From contig NZ_MEIR01000061.1 in the NCBI RefSeq assembly GCF_002777825.1, forward strand, positions 1 to 42,502: 42,502 nucleotides of DNA, in the 5' to 3' direction. The number at the start of each line of letters is the position of its first letter. The first letter of the stretch is position 1. The translations under genes and the position numbers were made by a program. Below, one piece after another: positions 19,489-29,344 of this stretch. The notes below the pieces were generated by a model, which saw nothing but the letters and a program-made list of their open reading frames with translations, had not been told where the DNA came from and did not search any database. The stretch is from Snodgrassella alvi (GTDB lineage: Bacteria > Pseudomonadota > Gammaproteobacteria > Burkholderiales > Neisseriaceae).

Positions 19489-21027
19489 CTATTCTGCTTC
19501 AGCACGGCGGAAATCACGTATACGGAATCCCAATGCAAATAAGGCACCAAAGTATAGAACGATACCGGCAATAATCAGTACACTTAACTGACCAACTTTT
19601 GTCCAGCCATTACCATGCCAATTGAACGGTAACCATTGCTGTAATGACCATAGACCAACACCCATGATAATCAGTGCCAGAATCAGACGTACCAGAAAAC
19701 GCGCCCACCCCGGACTGGGCGTATACAGTTTCTGCCGCCTTAACAAGGTAAATAGCAAGCCTGCATTAATACAGGCGCCCAAACTGATAGCGAGTGCTAG
19801 TCCGACATGTTGCAATTTCCAGATAAACAGCAGGTTCATCATTTGCGTCATGCATAAGGTGAAAATGGCGATTTTTACTGGTGTTTTGATATTCTGGCGG
19901 GCATAAAAACCCGGTGCGAGTACTTTAATCAGGATCAGACCAATCAGTCCTACCGAATAGGCTACCAAAGCACCCTGCGTCATCAGCGCATCGTATTCAC
20001 TGAATTGCCGGTACATAAACAGAGTGGCAACCAGTGGAAATGACAACACGGCCATACCCACTGCCGCTGGCAAAGTCAGCAGCATACACAAACGCAAACC
20101 CCAATCCAGTAAAGCAGAGAAACTAGCAATATCATTGGTAGCCGAGTGTCTTGACAGAGTAGGTAAAAGAATGGTTCCCAGAGCCACACCGAGTACACCT
20201 GTCGGCAATTCCATCAGCCGGTCAGCATAATACATCCACGATACCGAACCGGATTGCAGATAGGAAGCAAAAATGGTGTTAATTACCAGAGATATTTGAG
20301 CCACAGAGACTCCAAGAATGGCTGGTGCCATTTGTTTTAATACTCGATTAACTGCTGTGTCTCTAAATTTAAGTTTAGGCATGGAAAGAAAACCCAGCCT
20401 AAATAAATATGGTAGCTGATACAGCAACTGTAATAATCCACCCACGAATACTGCCCATGCCAGAGCCAGAATCGGTGGATGAAAATAAGGTGCCAGCCAT
20501 AAGGCAAACACAATAAAGGATATATTGAGAAAAGTAGGGGTAAAAGCCGGAACGATAAACTGATGGTATGTATTGAGTACGCTGCCAACCAGTGAAGACA
20601 GCGAAATCAGGAAAATATAGGGAAAAGTAATACGTAATAGCTGTACTGATAGGGAAAATTTATCAGCATCCTGCTGAAATCCTGGTGCAGATAAATAAAT
20701 CACTACCGGCGCAGTCAAAATACCAATGGCAGTAACAATAATCAATACGAATGAAAGCAAACCGGCCACGTGCTGTACAAATGCCCGGGTAGCCTCTGGT
20801 GAACGTGTTTCCCGATATTCAGCCAGTATCGGCACAAAGGCCTGTGAAAACGCACCTTCTGCAAAAATACGCCGCAGCAGATTCGGCAGTTTAAATGCCA
20901 CAAAAAAAGCATCGGTCGTCATACCCGCACCAAAGCTGCGGGCAATGATGGTGTCGCGGATGAAACCCAATACACGTGACAACATAGTCATGCTGCTGAC
21001 TTTAGCCAAAGTACGCAGTAAATTCAT
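19489..21027 (-). CDS. murJ: Lipid II flippase MurJ
   Basis: MurJ (MviN) moves lipid II, the peptidoglycan precursor, across the inner membrane. The 512-residue protein has about 14 hydrophobic helices. The N-terminal signature is [20 protein letters not shown], then [20 protein letters not shown] and [14 protein letters not shown], which includes the conserved Arg and Asp residues of the central cavity. I place the start at ATG 21027 ([10 protein letters not shown]), which fits the Neisseria family; a TTG four codons upstream is possible, and neither has a clear Shine-Dalgarno. It diverges from asd. No terminator is visible in the 40 bases before the convergent PchB-like gene. Confidence 0.95.
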   Translation of the reverse strand: MNLLRTLAKVSSMTMLSRVLGFIRDTIIARSFGAGMTTDAFFVAFKLPNLLRRIFAEGAFSQAFVPILAEYRETRSPEATRAFVQHVAGLLSFVLIIVTAIGILTAPVVIYLSAPGFQQDADKFSLSVQLLRITFPYIFLISLSSLVGSVLNTYHQFIVPAFTPTFLNISFIVFALWLAPYFHPPILALAWAVFVGGLLQLLYQLPYLFRLGFLSMPKLKFRDTAVNRVLKQMAPAILGVSVAQISLVINTIFASYLQSGSVSWMYYADRLMELPTGVLGVALGTILLPTLSRHSATNDIASFSALLDWGLRLCMLLTLPAAVGMAVLSFPLVATLFMYRQFSEYDALMTQGALVAYSVGLIGLILIKVLAPGFYARQNIKTPVKIAIFTLCMTQMMNLLFIWKLQHVGLALAISLGACINAGLLFTLLRRQKLYTPSPGWARFLVRLILALIIMGVGLWSLQQWLPFNWHGNGWTKVGQLSVLIIAGIVLYFGALFALGFRIRDFRRAEAE

Positions 21028-21266
21028 CAGTAGTGCCAATTAAAAACAAAGGCGAAAGTGTACACTGGAATGCCAGCCGATTCTATACGGGTGACTGACC
21101 ACGTTGAATTCACACTATTAGCCCAACAAAATATACACTGTGCAGTTAGAAATGTATCCAAACAATAATTAACAGTTTACAAATGATCCTGATTATGGTT
21201 AAAAGACTGAATGTATTTCTGTAATCAGAGATTTTTATTAAATTAAAAAGAGTTAAGGAGTACCCT

Positions 21267-22382
21267 GTGAAAGTAGGTTTTGTTGGCTGGCGCGGTATGG
21301 TGGGTTCGGTATTAATGCAGCGCATGCAGGAAGAAAATGATTTTCAAGATATTGCAGATGCGTATTTTTTTACGACGTCGGCAGCCGGTGCAGCAGCACC
21401 AGATTTTGGTCAGACAGCAAAAACCCTGCTGGATGCGCATAATCTGGATGCTCTGGCACAAATGGATATTATTGTTACCTGTCAGGGCGGCGACTACACC
21501 AAAGCAGTACACCAGCCATTACGTGAACAGGGCTGGCAGGGTTACTGGATCGATGCTGCTTCCACCCTGCGTATGAGCGATAAGGCAGTCATCGTCCTCG
21601 ACCCAGTAAACCGTCCGGTTATTGATGTTGCTTTGGCAAATGGAATCAAGGATTTTGTAGGCGGCAATTGTACAGTATCGCTGATGCTGATGGCACTCGG
21701 CGGCCTGTTTGAGCAGGACTTGGTAGAATGGGCTACCAGCATGACCTATCAGGCGGCATCTGGTGCCGGTGCACAGAATATGCGTGAGCTGATAAGTGCC
21801 ATGGGTGCAATCGAAGCACAGGTCTGCACCGAACTGGCCGATCCAGCCAGTGCCATTCTGGCCATTGACCGCAAGGTAGCCGACTTTTTGCGCAGCGATG
21901 CCTATCCACAGGCACACTTTGGCGTCCCGCTGGCTGGCAGCCTGATTCCATGGATTGATGCTGATCTGGGTAATGGCCAATCCAAGGAAGAATGGAAAGG
22001 CGCAGTAGAGACTAACAAGATTTTAGGCCGTAGTGCACACCCGATTGTTATTGATGGATTGTGCGTGCGCGTGGGTGCAATGCGTTGCCACAGTCAGGCA
22101 TTGACTTTGAAACTGAAACAGGATTTATCAGTCGCTGAAATTGAAAAAATTCTGGCATCTGCCAATGACTGGGTAAAAGTGGTGCCTAATGAAAAAACTG
22201 CTTCCATGCACGAGCTCACACCAGCGGCAGTAACAGGCACATTAACTGTACCAGTAGGCCGTATCCGCAAGATGGGTATGGGTGGCGAATACATCAGTGC
22301 CTTTACTGTAGGCGACCAGCTTTTATGGGGTGCTGCTGAACCCATCCGCCGCATGTTACAGATTGTTTTGCAAAGCAGATAA
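21267..22382 (+). CDS. asd: Aspartate-semialdehyde dehydrogenase
   Basis: Asd reduces aspartyl phosphate to aspartate semialdehyde with NADPH, feeding lysine/diaminopimelate, threonine and methionine synthesis. The Rossmann nucleotide loop is [18 protein letters not shown] at the N-terminus. The catalytic Cys135 is in [11 protein letters not shown] and the acid/base His275 in [12 protein letters not shown]. The 371-residue length matches the Gram-negative group. The start codon is GTG at 21267, fixed by TAAGGAG six bases upstream. It stands alone, divergent from murJ, and ends at its own terminator. Confidence 0.97.
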   Translation: MKVGFVGWRGMVGSVLMQRMQEENDFQDIADAYFFTTSAAGAAAPDFGQTAKTLLDAHNLDALAQMDIIVTCQGGDYTKAVHQPLREQGWQGYWIDAASTLRMSDKAVIVLDPVNRPVIDVALANGIKDFVGGNCTVSLMLMALGGLFEQDLVEWATSMTYQAASGAGAQNMRELISAMGAIEAQVCTELADPASAILAIDRKVADFLRSDAYPQAHFGVPLAGSLIPWIDADLGNGQSKEEWKGAVETNKILGRSAHPIVIDGLCVRVGAMRCHSQALTLKLKQDLSVAEIEKILASANDWVKVVPNEKTASMHELTPAAVTGTLTVPVGRIRKMGMGGEYISAFTVGDQLLWGAAEPIRRMLQIVLQSR

Positions 22383-22439
22383 CCATCAACTGGGCGAAGC
22401 CAATACGGCCGAAGCCCAGTCTCAATCACCTTTAATTGC

Positions 22440-22474
22440 AACAGGACAGTTTGGCATTTAACTGTCCTGTTTTC
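22440..22474 (+). terminator. Terminator of asd
   Basis: A perfect 12-bp stem, AACAGGACAGTT paired with AACTGTCCTGTT, has an 8-base loop and ends in TTTTCC. It is 57 bases beyond the asd stop. A weaker inverted repeat (ACTGGGC/GCCCAGT, 22389-22420) precedes it without a T-run. Confidence 0.85.
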
Positions 22475-22524
22475 CTGTCTGTGCCATAACTGCAATTAAT
22501 TCAGATTATCCCAGCACTTTGTCC

Positions 22525-22561
22525 AGAAAAAATCAGCCAGTCTACTGTTTCAGACTGGCTG
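22525..22561 (-). terminator. Terminator of the cystine transporter gene
   Basis: Read on the minus strand, a perfect 10-bp stem CAGCCAGTCT/AGACTGGCTG with an 8-base loop is followed by ATTTTTTC. It starts about 35 bases after the transporter stop and faces the asd terminator. Confidence 0.85.
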
Positions 22562-22596
22562 CAAACTATGGCAGTTTCTACTTTAACACAAAATGA

Positions 22597-23985
22597 TTAC
22601 TGCACCAGCTCACCATGTTCTTTGCTATTGAATATTGCTTTATCAGTTTGATGCAGCCACTGGCTGGTTAAAGTACCCGCAGTCATGGCACCGCTGACAT
22701 TCAATGCCGTTCGCCCCATATCAATCAATGGTTCCACAGAAATCAGCAAAGCTACCAGCGTAATCGGCAAGCCCATTGCCGGTAGTACAATCAGCGCAGC
22801 AAATGTAGCACCACCTCCAACACCAGCCACACCTACAGAGCTAATGGTTACCATCACCACCAGTGTCACAATCCACCATGGATCCAGAGGATTAATACCC
22901 ACAGTCGGCGCAATCATGGTTGCCAGCATAGCCGGATACAGACCGGCACAGCCATTCTGACCAATGGTCGCACCAAAGGAAGCAGCAAAACCGGCAATAG
23001 ATTTCGGCACACCTAAACGCTGCGTCTGCGTTTCAACATTAAATGGGATAGAAGCTGCACTGGAACGACTAGTAAAGGCAAAGGTCAGTACTGGCCATAC
23101 TTTTTGAAAATATTTACCCGGATTGATACCAAATATCCCCAGCAACAGACCATGCACTACAAACATCAGTGCTAGCGCCAGATACGATACCAATACAAAG
23201 CCGCCCAGCTTGACAATATCCTGCATATTAGAAGCTGCTACTACTTTAGTCATTAAAGCCAGTACACCATAAGGTGTTAACAGCATCACTACCCGCACCA
23301 GCTTCATCATCCAACTTTGTAACGTATCAATTGCCAACAACACTCGTTCACCCTTAGGTGCATCATCCTTTAGCAACTTCAAAGCTGCCATACCCAGAAA
23401 AGCAGAAAAAATCACCACACTAATAATAGAAGTTGGATTGGCTCCGGTTAAATCAGCAAAAGGATTTTTCGGAATAAATGACAGTAACAGCTGCGGTACG
23501 CTTAAATCGGCCACCTTACCAACATAATTTGTCTGAATTACATTGAAGCGTGCTGTTTCAGCATCACCCTGAATCAGTCCACTGGCAGTCAGCCCAAACA
23601 AACTGGTAAGCAGAGTACCAATCAGCGCGGCAATAGCTGTAGTAAGCAGCAATACACCTATCGTCATCAGGCTGATTTTTCCAAGCTGAGTTGCATTATG
23701 TAGCCGTGCTACTGCACTTAAAATTGAAACAAACACTAGTGGCATTACCACCATTTGTAATAGCCGTACATAGCCATTACCAACAACGTCAAACCACTGC
23801 ACAGAAGCATCGATTACCGGACTGGATGCGCCGTAAACAAATTGCAGCCCCAAACCAAATACAATACCCAGAATCATGCCCAATAATACTTTTCTGGACA
23901 AACTCCATTGAGTGGAATGCATACGGCTCAGCGCCCATAACAACAACGCGAACACTACTGTGTTCGCGAGCAAAGATAAATTCAT
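22597..23985 (-). CDS. tcyP: Sodium/dicarboxylate-family symporter, TcyP-type cystine transporter
   Basis: The protein belongs to the DAACS (SDF) symporter family and reads like the TcyP/YdjN L-cystine branch. It has about eight to ten membrane helices. [20 protein letters not shown], then [20 protein letters not shown] (HP1 serine-rich loop) and [20 protein letters not shown] (the NxxG-type TM7 region) are typical, followed by [20 protein letters not shown] (HP2) and [16 protein letters not shown] with the conserved Asp and Asn. The start is ATG 23985 (MNLSLLANT, 462 residues), preceded by AGGAG; in-frame codons further upstream are leader. By family it imports cystine for sulfur supply. Substrate assignment is by overall resemblance only. 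It diverges from thrB. Confidence 0.88.
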   Translation of the reverse strand: MNLSLLANTVVFALLLWALSRMHSTQWSLSRKVLLGMILGIVFGLGLQFVYGASSPVIDASVQWFDVVGNGYVRLLQMVVMPLVFVSILSAVARLHNATQLGKISLMTIGVLLLTTAIAALIGTLLTSLFGLTASGLIQGDAETARFNVIQTNYVGKVADLSVPQLLLSFIPKNPFADLTGANPTSIISVVIFSAFLGMAALKLLKDDAPKGERVLLAIDTLQSWMMKLVRVVMLLTPYGVLALMTKVVAASNMQDIVKLGGFVLVSYLALALMFVVHGLLLGIFGINPGKYFQKVWPVLTFAFTSRSSAASIPFNVETQTQRLGVPKSIAGFAASFGATIGQNGCAGLYPAMLATMIAPTVGINPLDPWWIVTLVVMVTISSVGVAGVGGGATFAALIVLPAMGLPITLVALLISVEPLIDMGRTALNVSGAMTAGTLTSQWLHQTDKAIFNSKEHGELVQ

Positions 23986-24153
23986 TTTATACTCCTGCGC
24001 CAGCAATACTTCAGCCAGCATTTAATACATAGTGCAGTTCAAGGATACGTAAAAGCAACCAGCTTGTGAAATAGCCCTTATGCATTCACTTATGCCTTTT
24101 TGTTATATGCATTAAGAATAAAAACAACATAATTTAGCCTAATACATTTGCCT

Positions 24154-24200
24154 GATAACAACATTTTTTTGTTATCATGCATTCGTTCTGGTTACCAGAA
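24154..24200. promoter_or_regulatory. Two dyads in the tcyP-thrB divergent region
   Basis: GATAACA and TGTTATC (24154-24160 and 24170-24176) form one inverted repeat around a T-rich spacer. TTCTGGT-T-ACCAGAA (24186-24200) is a perfect 7-base-arm dyad ten bases further on. They lie about 55-100 bases before the thrB start and about 170-215 before the tcyP start. They look like operator sites, but I do not recognise the regulator. The first could instead act as a weak terminator-like hairpin. Confidence 0.35.
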
Positions 24201-24254
24201 TAAATATCCTGTTTATTTCTATACCGTATATAACCTGTTTGATTGGTGACGTCC

Positions 24255-25175
24255 ATGTCTGTCTATACCAGCATTAGCGATGATGAAATGCGCAGTTTTT
24301 TGCGTGATTATCACTTGGGTCGGCTTATTAGTTTGCAAGGTATCGCTCAGGGCGTTACCAACAGTAATTATTTTGTTACCACAACACAAGGACGTTATGT
24401 ACTGACGGTATTTGAGGCCATGACTCAGGCTGAACTGCCCTTTTTTCTGGATTTAACCCAACACCTGAGTGCCAAGGGCGTGGCCTGCCCTGCCCCGATT
24501 GCACGAATCGACGGCCGCTTGGACAGTACACTAGTTGGCAAACCCGCCTGTCTGGTGACCTGCCTGTCTGGTAGCGATACCAGTAGCCCTTCCGAACAGC
24601 AATGTTTCAATACCGGTGCCATGCTGGCCAAAATGCATCTAGCCGGAACCGACTTCCCATTAACAATGAATAATCCGCGCTATACCACTTGGTGGCACGA
24701 AGCCAGTAGCCGATTATCATCATTTCTGGATGCGGAAGACGAGCGGCTGTTACAGGCAGAAATTGCTTTTTTTGATGAAAATGAGCGTACCGATTTACCT
24801 GCCGGCATCATCCATGCCGATTTATTCCGCGATAATGTCTTACTGGACGGCGAACAGGTAGCTGGCTTTATTGATTTCTACTATGCATGTAACGGCAACT
24901 TCATGTATGACTTGGCCATTGCCGTTAACGATTGGGCACGGCGGGCAGAAAACCATCTCGACCACAACCTGCAACAGGCATTTATGCGCGGTTATGAAAG
25001 CATACGACCGCTAACTGCTGCCGAACGGGATTATTTCCCAGTTGCACAACGGGCTGCATGCATTCGTTTCTGGGTTTCTCGCCTGCTTGATTACCATTTT
25101 CCACAAGTAGGAGAAATTACTTTTATCAAAGACCCAAACGCTTTCCGCGATTTATTGCTGAGCCTAAGGACTTAA
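24255..25175 (+). CDS. thrB: Homoserine kinase (ThrB, APH-fold type)
   Basis: This enzyme phosphorylates L-homoserine on the way to threonine. It belongs to the ThrB form with an aminoglycoside-phosphotransferase fold used by Neisseria and Pseudomonas, not the GHMP form of E. coli. Visible are [20 protein letters not shown] (nucleotide loop and Lys-equivalent strand), the catalytic loop [17 protein letters not shown] with Asp and Asn, and the metal-binding [19 protein letters not shown]. The start is ATG 24255 (MSVYTSIS, 306 residues) with GGTGA upstream; an in-frame TTG at 24243 is less likely. No terminator of good quality follows; a weak AGAC/GTCT hairpin with TTTT lies near 25230-25250. 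Confidence 0.95.
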   Translation: MSVYTSISDDEMRSFLRDYHLGRLISLQGIAQGVTNSNYFVTTTQGRYVLTVFEAMTQAELPFFLDLTQHLSAKGVACPAPIARIDGRLDSTLVGKPACLVTCLSGSDTSSPSEQQCFNTGAMLAKMHLAGTDFPLTMNNPRYTTWWHEASSRLSSFLDAEDERLLQAEIAFFDENERTDLPAGIIHADLFRDNVLLDGEQVAGFIDFYYACNGNFMYDLAIAVNDWARRAENHLDHNLQQAFMRGYESIRPLTAAERDYFPVAQRAACIRFWVSRLLDYHFPQVGEITFIKDPNAFRDLLLSLRT

Positions 25176-25721
25176 CAAGCGCAGTTCAAATTGCCTTCGA
25201 AACTGCCTCAGAAACCAGCAGGATACATTGAGACGGTTACAGTCTGTTTTAATTTCCACCCACATTTGTATCAACATATGCAAATACAAGTGAAAATTAA
25301 AATATCATAATAATGATAGTACTAAATGCACATTTAAAATGGTGTCATTAAGCAATAGCTGCCTCATTGCCAAGCAAATAAATTTAATCATTCCATTTCT
25401 TAATATAAACCTAGCGTATCCGCCAGCAATGTTCAGTTTAGGCACTGCAAAAGTGTTTCTCATTTCTTGCAACTTAATTTATATCACTAATCGTGGGCAG
25501 TACGATAAGCACAGCTACTACTTCACACCGGTGTTTTATATCAATAAACAGCTATTTGTGGCTTAATTTAATAAGGCAAAATTTTTAAAGAAAGACTGAG
25601 TGATAAAATTCACTATCATCCATTACAACCATGAAACCAAAAAAATTTTAAAATTCAATTTCATTCCTAATAGCTTTTACCAAAAATTATTTCGCTGACA
25701 ACAAGTAAATAAAATTTTAAT
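25176..25721. other. Intergenic region with long imperfect hairpin
   Basis: This 546-base gap between thrB (+) and the second autotransporter (-) contains no credible gene. An open frame at 25339-25566 encodes 75 residues without a ribosome site or known motif. The main feature is the 22-bp hairpin at 25247-25302. A small TATCAT-AATA-ATGATA dyad (25303-25318) adjoins it. Confidence 0.6.
25247..25302 (-). repeat. 22-bp inverted repeat, fully paired as minus-strand RNA
   Basis: Arms 25247-25268 and 25281-25302 are inverted repeats around a 12-base loop. Seventeen of 22 positions are Watson-Crick. All five others become G-U wobbles if transcribed from the minus strand, but A-C mismatches from the plus strand. 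The minus-strand RNA would thus form an unbroken 22-bp stem. It lies about 420 bases downstream of the second autotransporter on that strand. It could be a structured 3' UTR element, an old terminator or the relic of a small mobile element. Confidence 0.6.
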
Positions 25722-28292
25722 TTAAAAATTAAAACGATACCCTACATTTAGTTGTTTTCGATCAAACTTATTACCCAGTGAATAAACCATATCGCCATAA
25801 AAATTATGTTTTTGTTTTAACTGCATATTGATACCAATTCCGTTATCCCACCAGTGACCACCAAAATCATATTTCTCTCTTGCAGCATGATTAAATGTGT
25901 AAGATGTTTTACCACCAAATTCTTTCAGATAGCCTGTTTTAAAATAAATATCTATCGGATTGTTATTTTCCTGTATTGTGTAGCCTAAAATCATACTTGC
26001 GCGCGCAATCAATGAATTATAACTGCCTAATTTAGTTGTTAAACCATTAGTTGCATTAATTGTGGCACCATTCTGATGAGAAAAAGTAATCTGAGCTTGG
26101 GGCTCTAAATACCATCCTTGTGCATTTTGCATTGCTGAAGATAGCTGAACACGTTTGCCAATTTCAGTTCCGATTGAAAAACCTTCAGTACTGCCATGAC
26201 CTTTAACATGATAGCCACCACCAGTCAGACTATTGAATTTGTTAGACATATGCATATACTTTACTAAACCATCAACATAAAAGCCTGTTTGGCTTTGCAC
26301 GGTAGAATAAAGTGCTACAGAATAACTCTTAGTATTGCCATCACCAACATTATGATTCACATCACCTTTACTTAAACCACCCATAATACCGTAATAAATA
26401 TCTTGATTATGGTTAGCCAGTTTTCGGTCAATACCGAATTGTAAGCCATAGTAACTCATATCAAAGTTAGACAAACGTTTGTCATTAAACGAGTTTAATT
26501 TACCCGTATATACACGCCCCCATACTTCACCATCAATTGTATCGTTTGCTCGGATTTGTCCCATTCGTTGCAATAACGTTTGCGTTTCAACATAACTCAT
26601 CAAATAATTTGAGTTAAGAATATTGGCTGCGTTTTGCGCGGTATGCGTTAATTGTGGTTTGGGGGAGATTGGTTTATTTTGACCGCTATTATCATTTATG
26701 CCGCCGTTGTTATCACTATTACCACTGTTATCGTTATTATTAGAAGCTACAGATCCTGATAGCACCCAGTCTTCAGTACCGGCACCACGACCATTACTAA
26801 CTTTCGATAACGTATTAAATTGATAGGCACCAATATCAAAAGACGGTGAAGACAAACCAAAATTAGCTCCACCGCCTTCCGTCTCAACCAGCGTGAATTT
26901 CTCATCGCCTGTTACAGCAGCCGCACCGGTTTTATCATCAGCAATAGTAATTTTATGATTGCCTGTTGCTTGTCTTGAACCTGTAATTTTAAGTATGTCA
27001 TTTGCAAAATTTTTACCAATTGCAGTTCGCATTTCAAAAATGCCATTACCAGCTAAAGAATTAGACCTTAATATCATCTGATTTGTGCCATTAAGAGCTG
27101 CTATAGAACTTGGAGCCGCATAGGTATAACCAAAACTTACTTTAGCATTATCACCAAGTGTTAATGAATCAATACTCGAGTTGTTGGTCATTTTCCATTG
27201 ACTAGCATTACCAGAAATGTCCAGATTAATTTCACCTTTATCTTTTGAATTAGATAGCGCATTATTTTCCATAGAGGTTAATAACATTGAGCCATTAGTA
27301 AGATTAAAATTAACAACACCTTTAGTATAAATGTCTTTACCAGCGATTAACCCCCTTGCCGATGAATAAACACCACCTTCAATATTAGATTTGCCAACAA
27401 TATTCACCACTCCAGCCAATGCTTCTATTGCATTATAATGTTGATTGTCTTTCGAAATTATCTTATTCTCATTTAAGCCACTATTAATCTCTAATTTGCC
27501 ATCTACTTGCTGCATACTAATCGACGTCCCATGATCAGTAGTAAGATCGACCCCATTCTCTAACTTAATAACGCTACCACCATTAGGCTTAGGATTGCTG
27601 TTGTTAAATTGGATTTGGTCAAAAACAATACCATGAGCTTCATCACCACCAGACATCTTGATAGTAACTTTATCCTTAAAAATTAATTTTGAACCTAACG
27701 CATTAGGATTATTATTCCTTTGAGCATAAATGCCATAACTATCTTGGCCTGAGGAAATAATTTTTACTTCTTTATTAAATGTACCTATTAATGAGGATGC
27801 TACCGAATTATTGTAAGTGCGAATGCCAATAAACTTACCGTTCTCTATACCAGTTATAGAAACCTTTTCGTGAAATACACCATTCCCTTTACTTGCTATA
27901 TAAATACCAGAACCATCTTTCAGACTTATGTCCAGTTCGTTATTGGCAATAACCTTAGCTGACATTAAATACAAACCGTAAAAAGTATTATGATTCCCCG
28001 CTGCATTATTTTGAATAATAAATTTATCAGTACTACCAAGGTCACCAATAGTTAGCGACTTGCCATTTTCAGCACTAATCGCACGACCTATGCTATTCAT
28101 ATTAATATGTGGTGCAGTTGCAGAAGTAGTTTTTATTTCCACGTCATCATCACTAGCAATAATACCCGTGTTGGTATAATTTCCTATATTAGAATCATCG
28201 ATAGTTATTGAGGCATTAGCGAATAAAGGGATTATAGATAACGTTCCCATTGAAATTTTAAATAATAAAATATTTGAATTTACTTTTTTCAT
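25722..28292 (-). CDS. Autotransporter outer-membrane protein with pertactin-like passenger
   Basis: This is a complete type Va autotransporter of 856 residues. A Sec signal peptide (MKKVNSNILLFKISMGT, hydrophobic core, likely cut after FANA) starts it. A passenger of about 480 residues follows, with beta-helix-like repeats rich in Asn, Gly, Ser and Lys. Then come an Asn/Asp/Gly/Ser-rich linker (NNNDNSGNSDNNGG), KPISPKPQLTHTAQNAANIL, and a barrel of about 270 residues ending in GYRFNF with C-terminal Phe. The start is ATG 28292 rather than TTG 28304. The gene is AT-rich compared with the nuo genes, which is usual for acquired or fast-evolving surface proteins. No partner gene is adjacent. Probable surface adhesin; ligand unknown. 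Its barrel sequence differs clearly from that of the autotransporter at the left edge. Confidence 0.92.
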   Translation of the reverse strand: MKKVNSNILLFKISMGTLSIIPLFANASITIDDSNIGNYTNTGIIASDDDVEIKTTSATAPHINMNSIGRAISAENGKSLTIGDLGSTDKFIIQNNAAGNHNTFYGLYLMSAKVIANNELDISLKDGSGIYIASKGNGVFHEKVSITGIENGKFIGIRTYNNSVASSLIGTFNKEVKIISSGQDSYGIYAQRNNNPNALGSKLIFKDKVTIKMSGGDEAHGIVFDQIQFNNSNPKPNGGSVIKLENGVDLTTDHGTSISMQQVDGKLEINSGLNENKIISKDNQHYNAIEALAGVVNIVGKSNIEGGVYSSARGLIAGKDIYTKGVVNFNLTNGSMLLTSMENNALSNSKDKGEINLDISGNASQWKMTNNSSIDSLTLGDNAKVSFGYTYAAPSSIAALNGTNQMILRSNSLAGNGIFEMRTAIGKNFANDILKITGSRQATGNHKITIADDKTGAAAVTGDEKFTLVETEGGGANFGLSSPSFDIGAYQFNTLSKVSNGRGAGTEDWVLSGSVASNNNDNSGNSDNNGGINDNSGQNKPISPKPQLTHTAQNAANILNSNYLMSYVETQTLLQRMGQIRANDTIDGEVWGRVYTGKLNSFNDKRLSNFDMSYYGLQFGIDRKLANHNQDIYYGIMGGLSKGDVNHNVGDGNTKSYSVALYSTVQSQTGFYVDGLVKYMHMSNKFNSLTGGGYHVKGHGSTEGFSIGTEIGKRVQLSSAMQNAQGWYLEPQAQITFSHQNGATINATNGLTTKLGSYNSLIARASMILGYTIQENNNPIDIYFKTGYLKEFGGKTSYTFNHAAREKYDFGGHWWDNGIGINMQLKQKHNFYGDMVYSLGNKFDRKQLNVGYRFNF

Positions 28293-28396
28293 TGAATCAA
28301 TCAAAATAAGAAACCATTAAACTTCTAAAAAATTACATAAATCTTTTAATTACGTATAAATATTAACTTATACAAAACAAAATATAATCAAATACA

Positions 28397-28914
28397 TGCT
28401 CATACTTATACCGAATATTTCTGGATATCAATTTTCCTAACAGCGTCCTGACTAATGAACAAAGAAACACTTTACTCAACACATAGATACTACTTTGAGG
28501 CAAGGCGATTTTACTACTTATCGTACCCTACAAAATTTCTAAGTTTAGGAAAGCAAAAGAACCTGACTCAGAAAAAATTCTTGATATTGATAGCCCCCGT
28601 CAAAACTATCCCATCCCAAGCAGTTATTGGCTGATGGGTAACATCCTGCCGTATTGATATACACAGCATCTAATTTGAGCCAGATCTCAGTTAGATTTGC
28701 AGCAAAATACTACCGTTCTGCACAGTTAAATGCATCGCATTAAAAAATTAATATATCTCCATCTAACTCTTTTTTTAGCTTCTAATAGCCTATTTTTATT
28801 TCTATCTGTGAAGGCTGCATTAGCACTCTCCGCTATCAGAACTCTGACCATTTCCAGTCCTACCCTAGAGCTTTCACCCGTAATGTGTGCATATTTGTCT
28901 TCTAACCCTTTCAT
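28397..28914 (-). pseudogene. Decayed short-chain dehydrogenase/reductase
   Basis: The 5' end is clear: ATG 28914 after AAAGGGGA, then MKGLEDKYAHITGESSRVGL, the NAD-binding start of an SDR in which TGxxxGxG has lost its second Gly. Near 28786 an A7 tract shifts the frame. In the next frame one reads KKELDGDILIF, a stop, then CDAFNCAE. Further on, KLDAVYINTAG (normally LDxxxxNAG) and WDSFDGGYQ are recognisable. Near 28410-28510 LPQSSIYVLSKVFLCSL keeps the catalytic Tyr-x3-Lys pattern, followed by VRTLLGKLISRNIR. Several stops and frameshifts separate these pieces, so no functional protein is possible. It is divergent to the HxlR-type regulator, the usual arrangement for such a pair. The 3' limit is approximate. 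Confidence 0.8.
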
Positions 28915-28957
28915 ATATTCCCCTTTCAAAGTTAAATTCAGTATAATTTAACCAGTT

Positions 28958-28971
28958 TACTTATAAAAGTA
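28958..28971. promoter_or_regulatory. Candidate HxlR operator
   Basis: TACTT-ATAA-AAGTA is a short perfect dyad between the regulator (+) and the decayed dehydrogenase (-). Read on the minus strand it lies where the -35 region of the dehydrogenase promoter would be, upstream of a TATACT -10-like box at 28940-28945. Divergent HxlR/YodB-type regulators commonly bind such AT-rich dyads. Binding is inferred from position only. Confidence 0.4.
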
Positions 28972-29002
28972 GGTACCAAATAGATACTATTGGAAAACAT
29001 TT

Positions 29003-29344
29003 ATGCAGATTGAAAACAATACAGATCAAAATCTTAACTGCCCAATGGTTAAATTCATCAATCTAATTTCAGGAAAATGGGCTATTCCCATCCTATATCG
29101 CTTAATCATCATTAATGAACCAATCCGTTTTGGTGAACTAAAACGCGCAATTTCCCCTATTACACAAAAAGAATTAACAAAACAACTAAGACTATTTGAA
29201 CAAAAGGGATTGATTAGTAGAAAACTATATCCCGAAGTACCACCAAAAGTGGAATACCAGATAACAGAACTTGGTAAAACTTTAAAACCAGCCCTAAATT
29301 CTATAGCCAGCTGGATGAAACAACATGAAAAAGAGTTGCTCTAG
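29003..29344 (+). CDS. HxlR/YodB-type winged-helix transcriptional regulator
   Basis: The 113-residue protein is a single HxlR domain: CPMVKFINLISGKWAIPILY, RFGELKRAISPITQKELTKQ (recognition region), LRLFEQKGLISRKLYPEVPP and VEYQITELGKTLKPAL, ending in a dimerisation helix. Cys13 occupies the place of the N-terminal redox-sensing Cys of YodB/HypR-type members, which respond to quinones, aldehydes or disulfide stress. The frame is intact, and GGAAAA lies before the ATG. Its divergent neighbour, the probable regulated dehydrogenase, is a pseudogene, so the regulator may now act only on itself or elsewhere. The effector is unknown. Confidence 0.9.
   Translation: MQIENNTDQNLNCPMVKFINLISGKWAIPILYRLIIINEPIRFGELKRAISPITQKELTKQLRLFEQKGLISRKLYPEVPPKVEYQITELGKTLKPALNSIASWMKQHEKELL

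Noticed and set aside
22525-22561. Neisseria-type DNA uptake sequence in the terminator
   Set aside because: The stem contains GCCAGTCTGAA, which has an extra base compared with GCCGTCTGAA; no true uptake sequence was noticed in the window.
23986-24021. Longer N-terminus of the cystine transporter
   Set aside because: AGGAG stands just before ATG 23985, so the upstream codons are untranslated leader.
25339-25566. 75-codon open frame
   Set aside because: No ribosome binding site, no family resemblance; probably chance.
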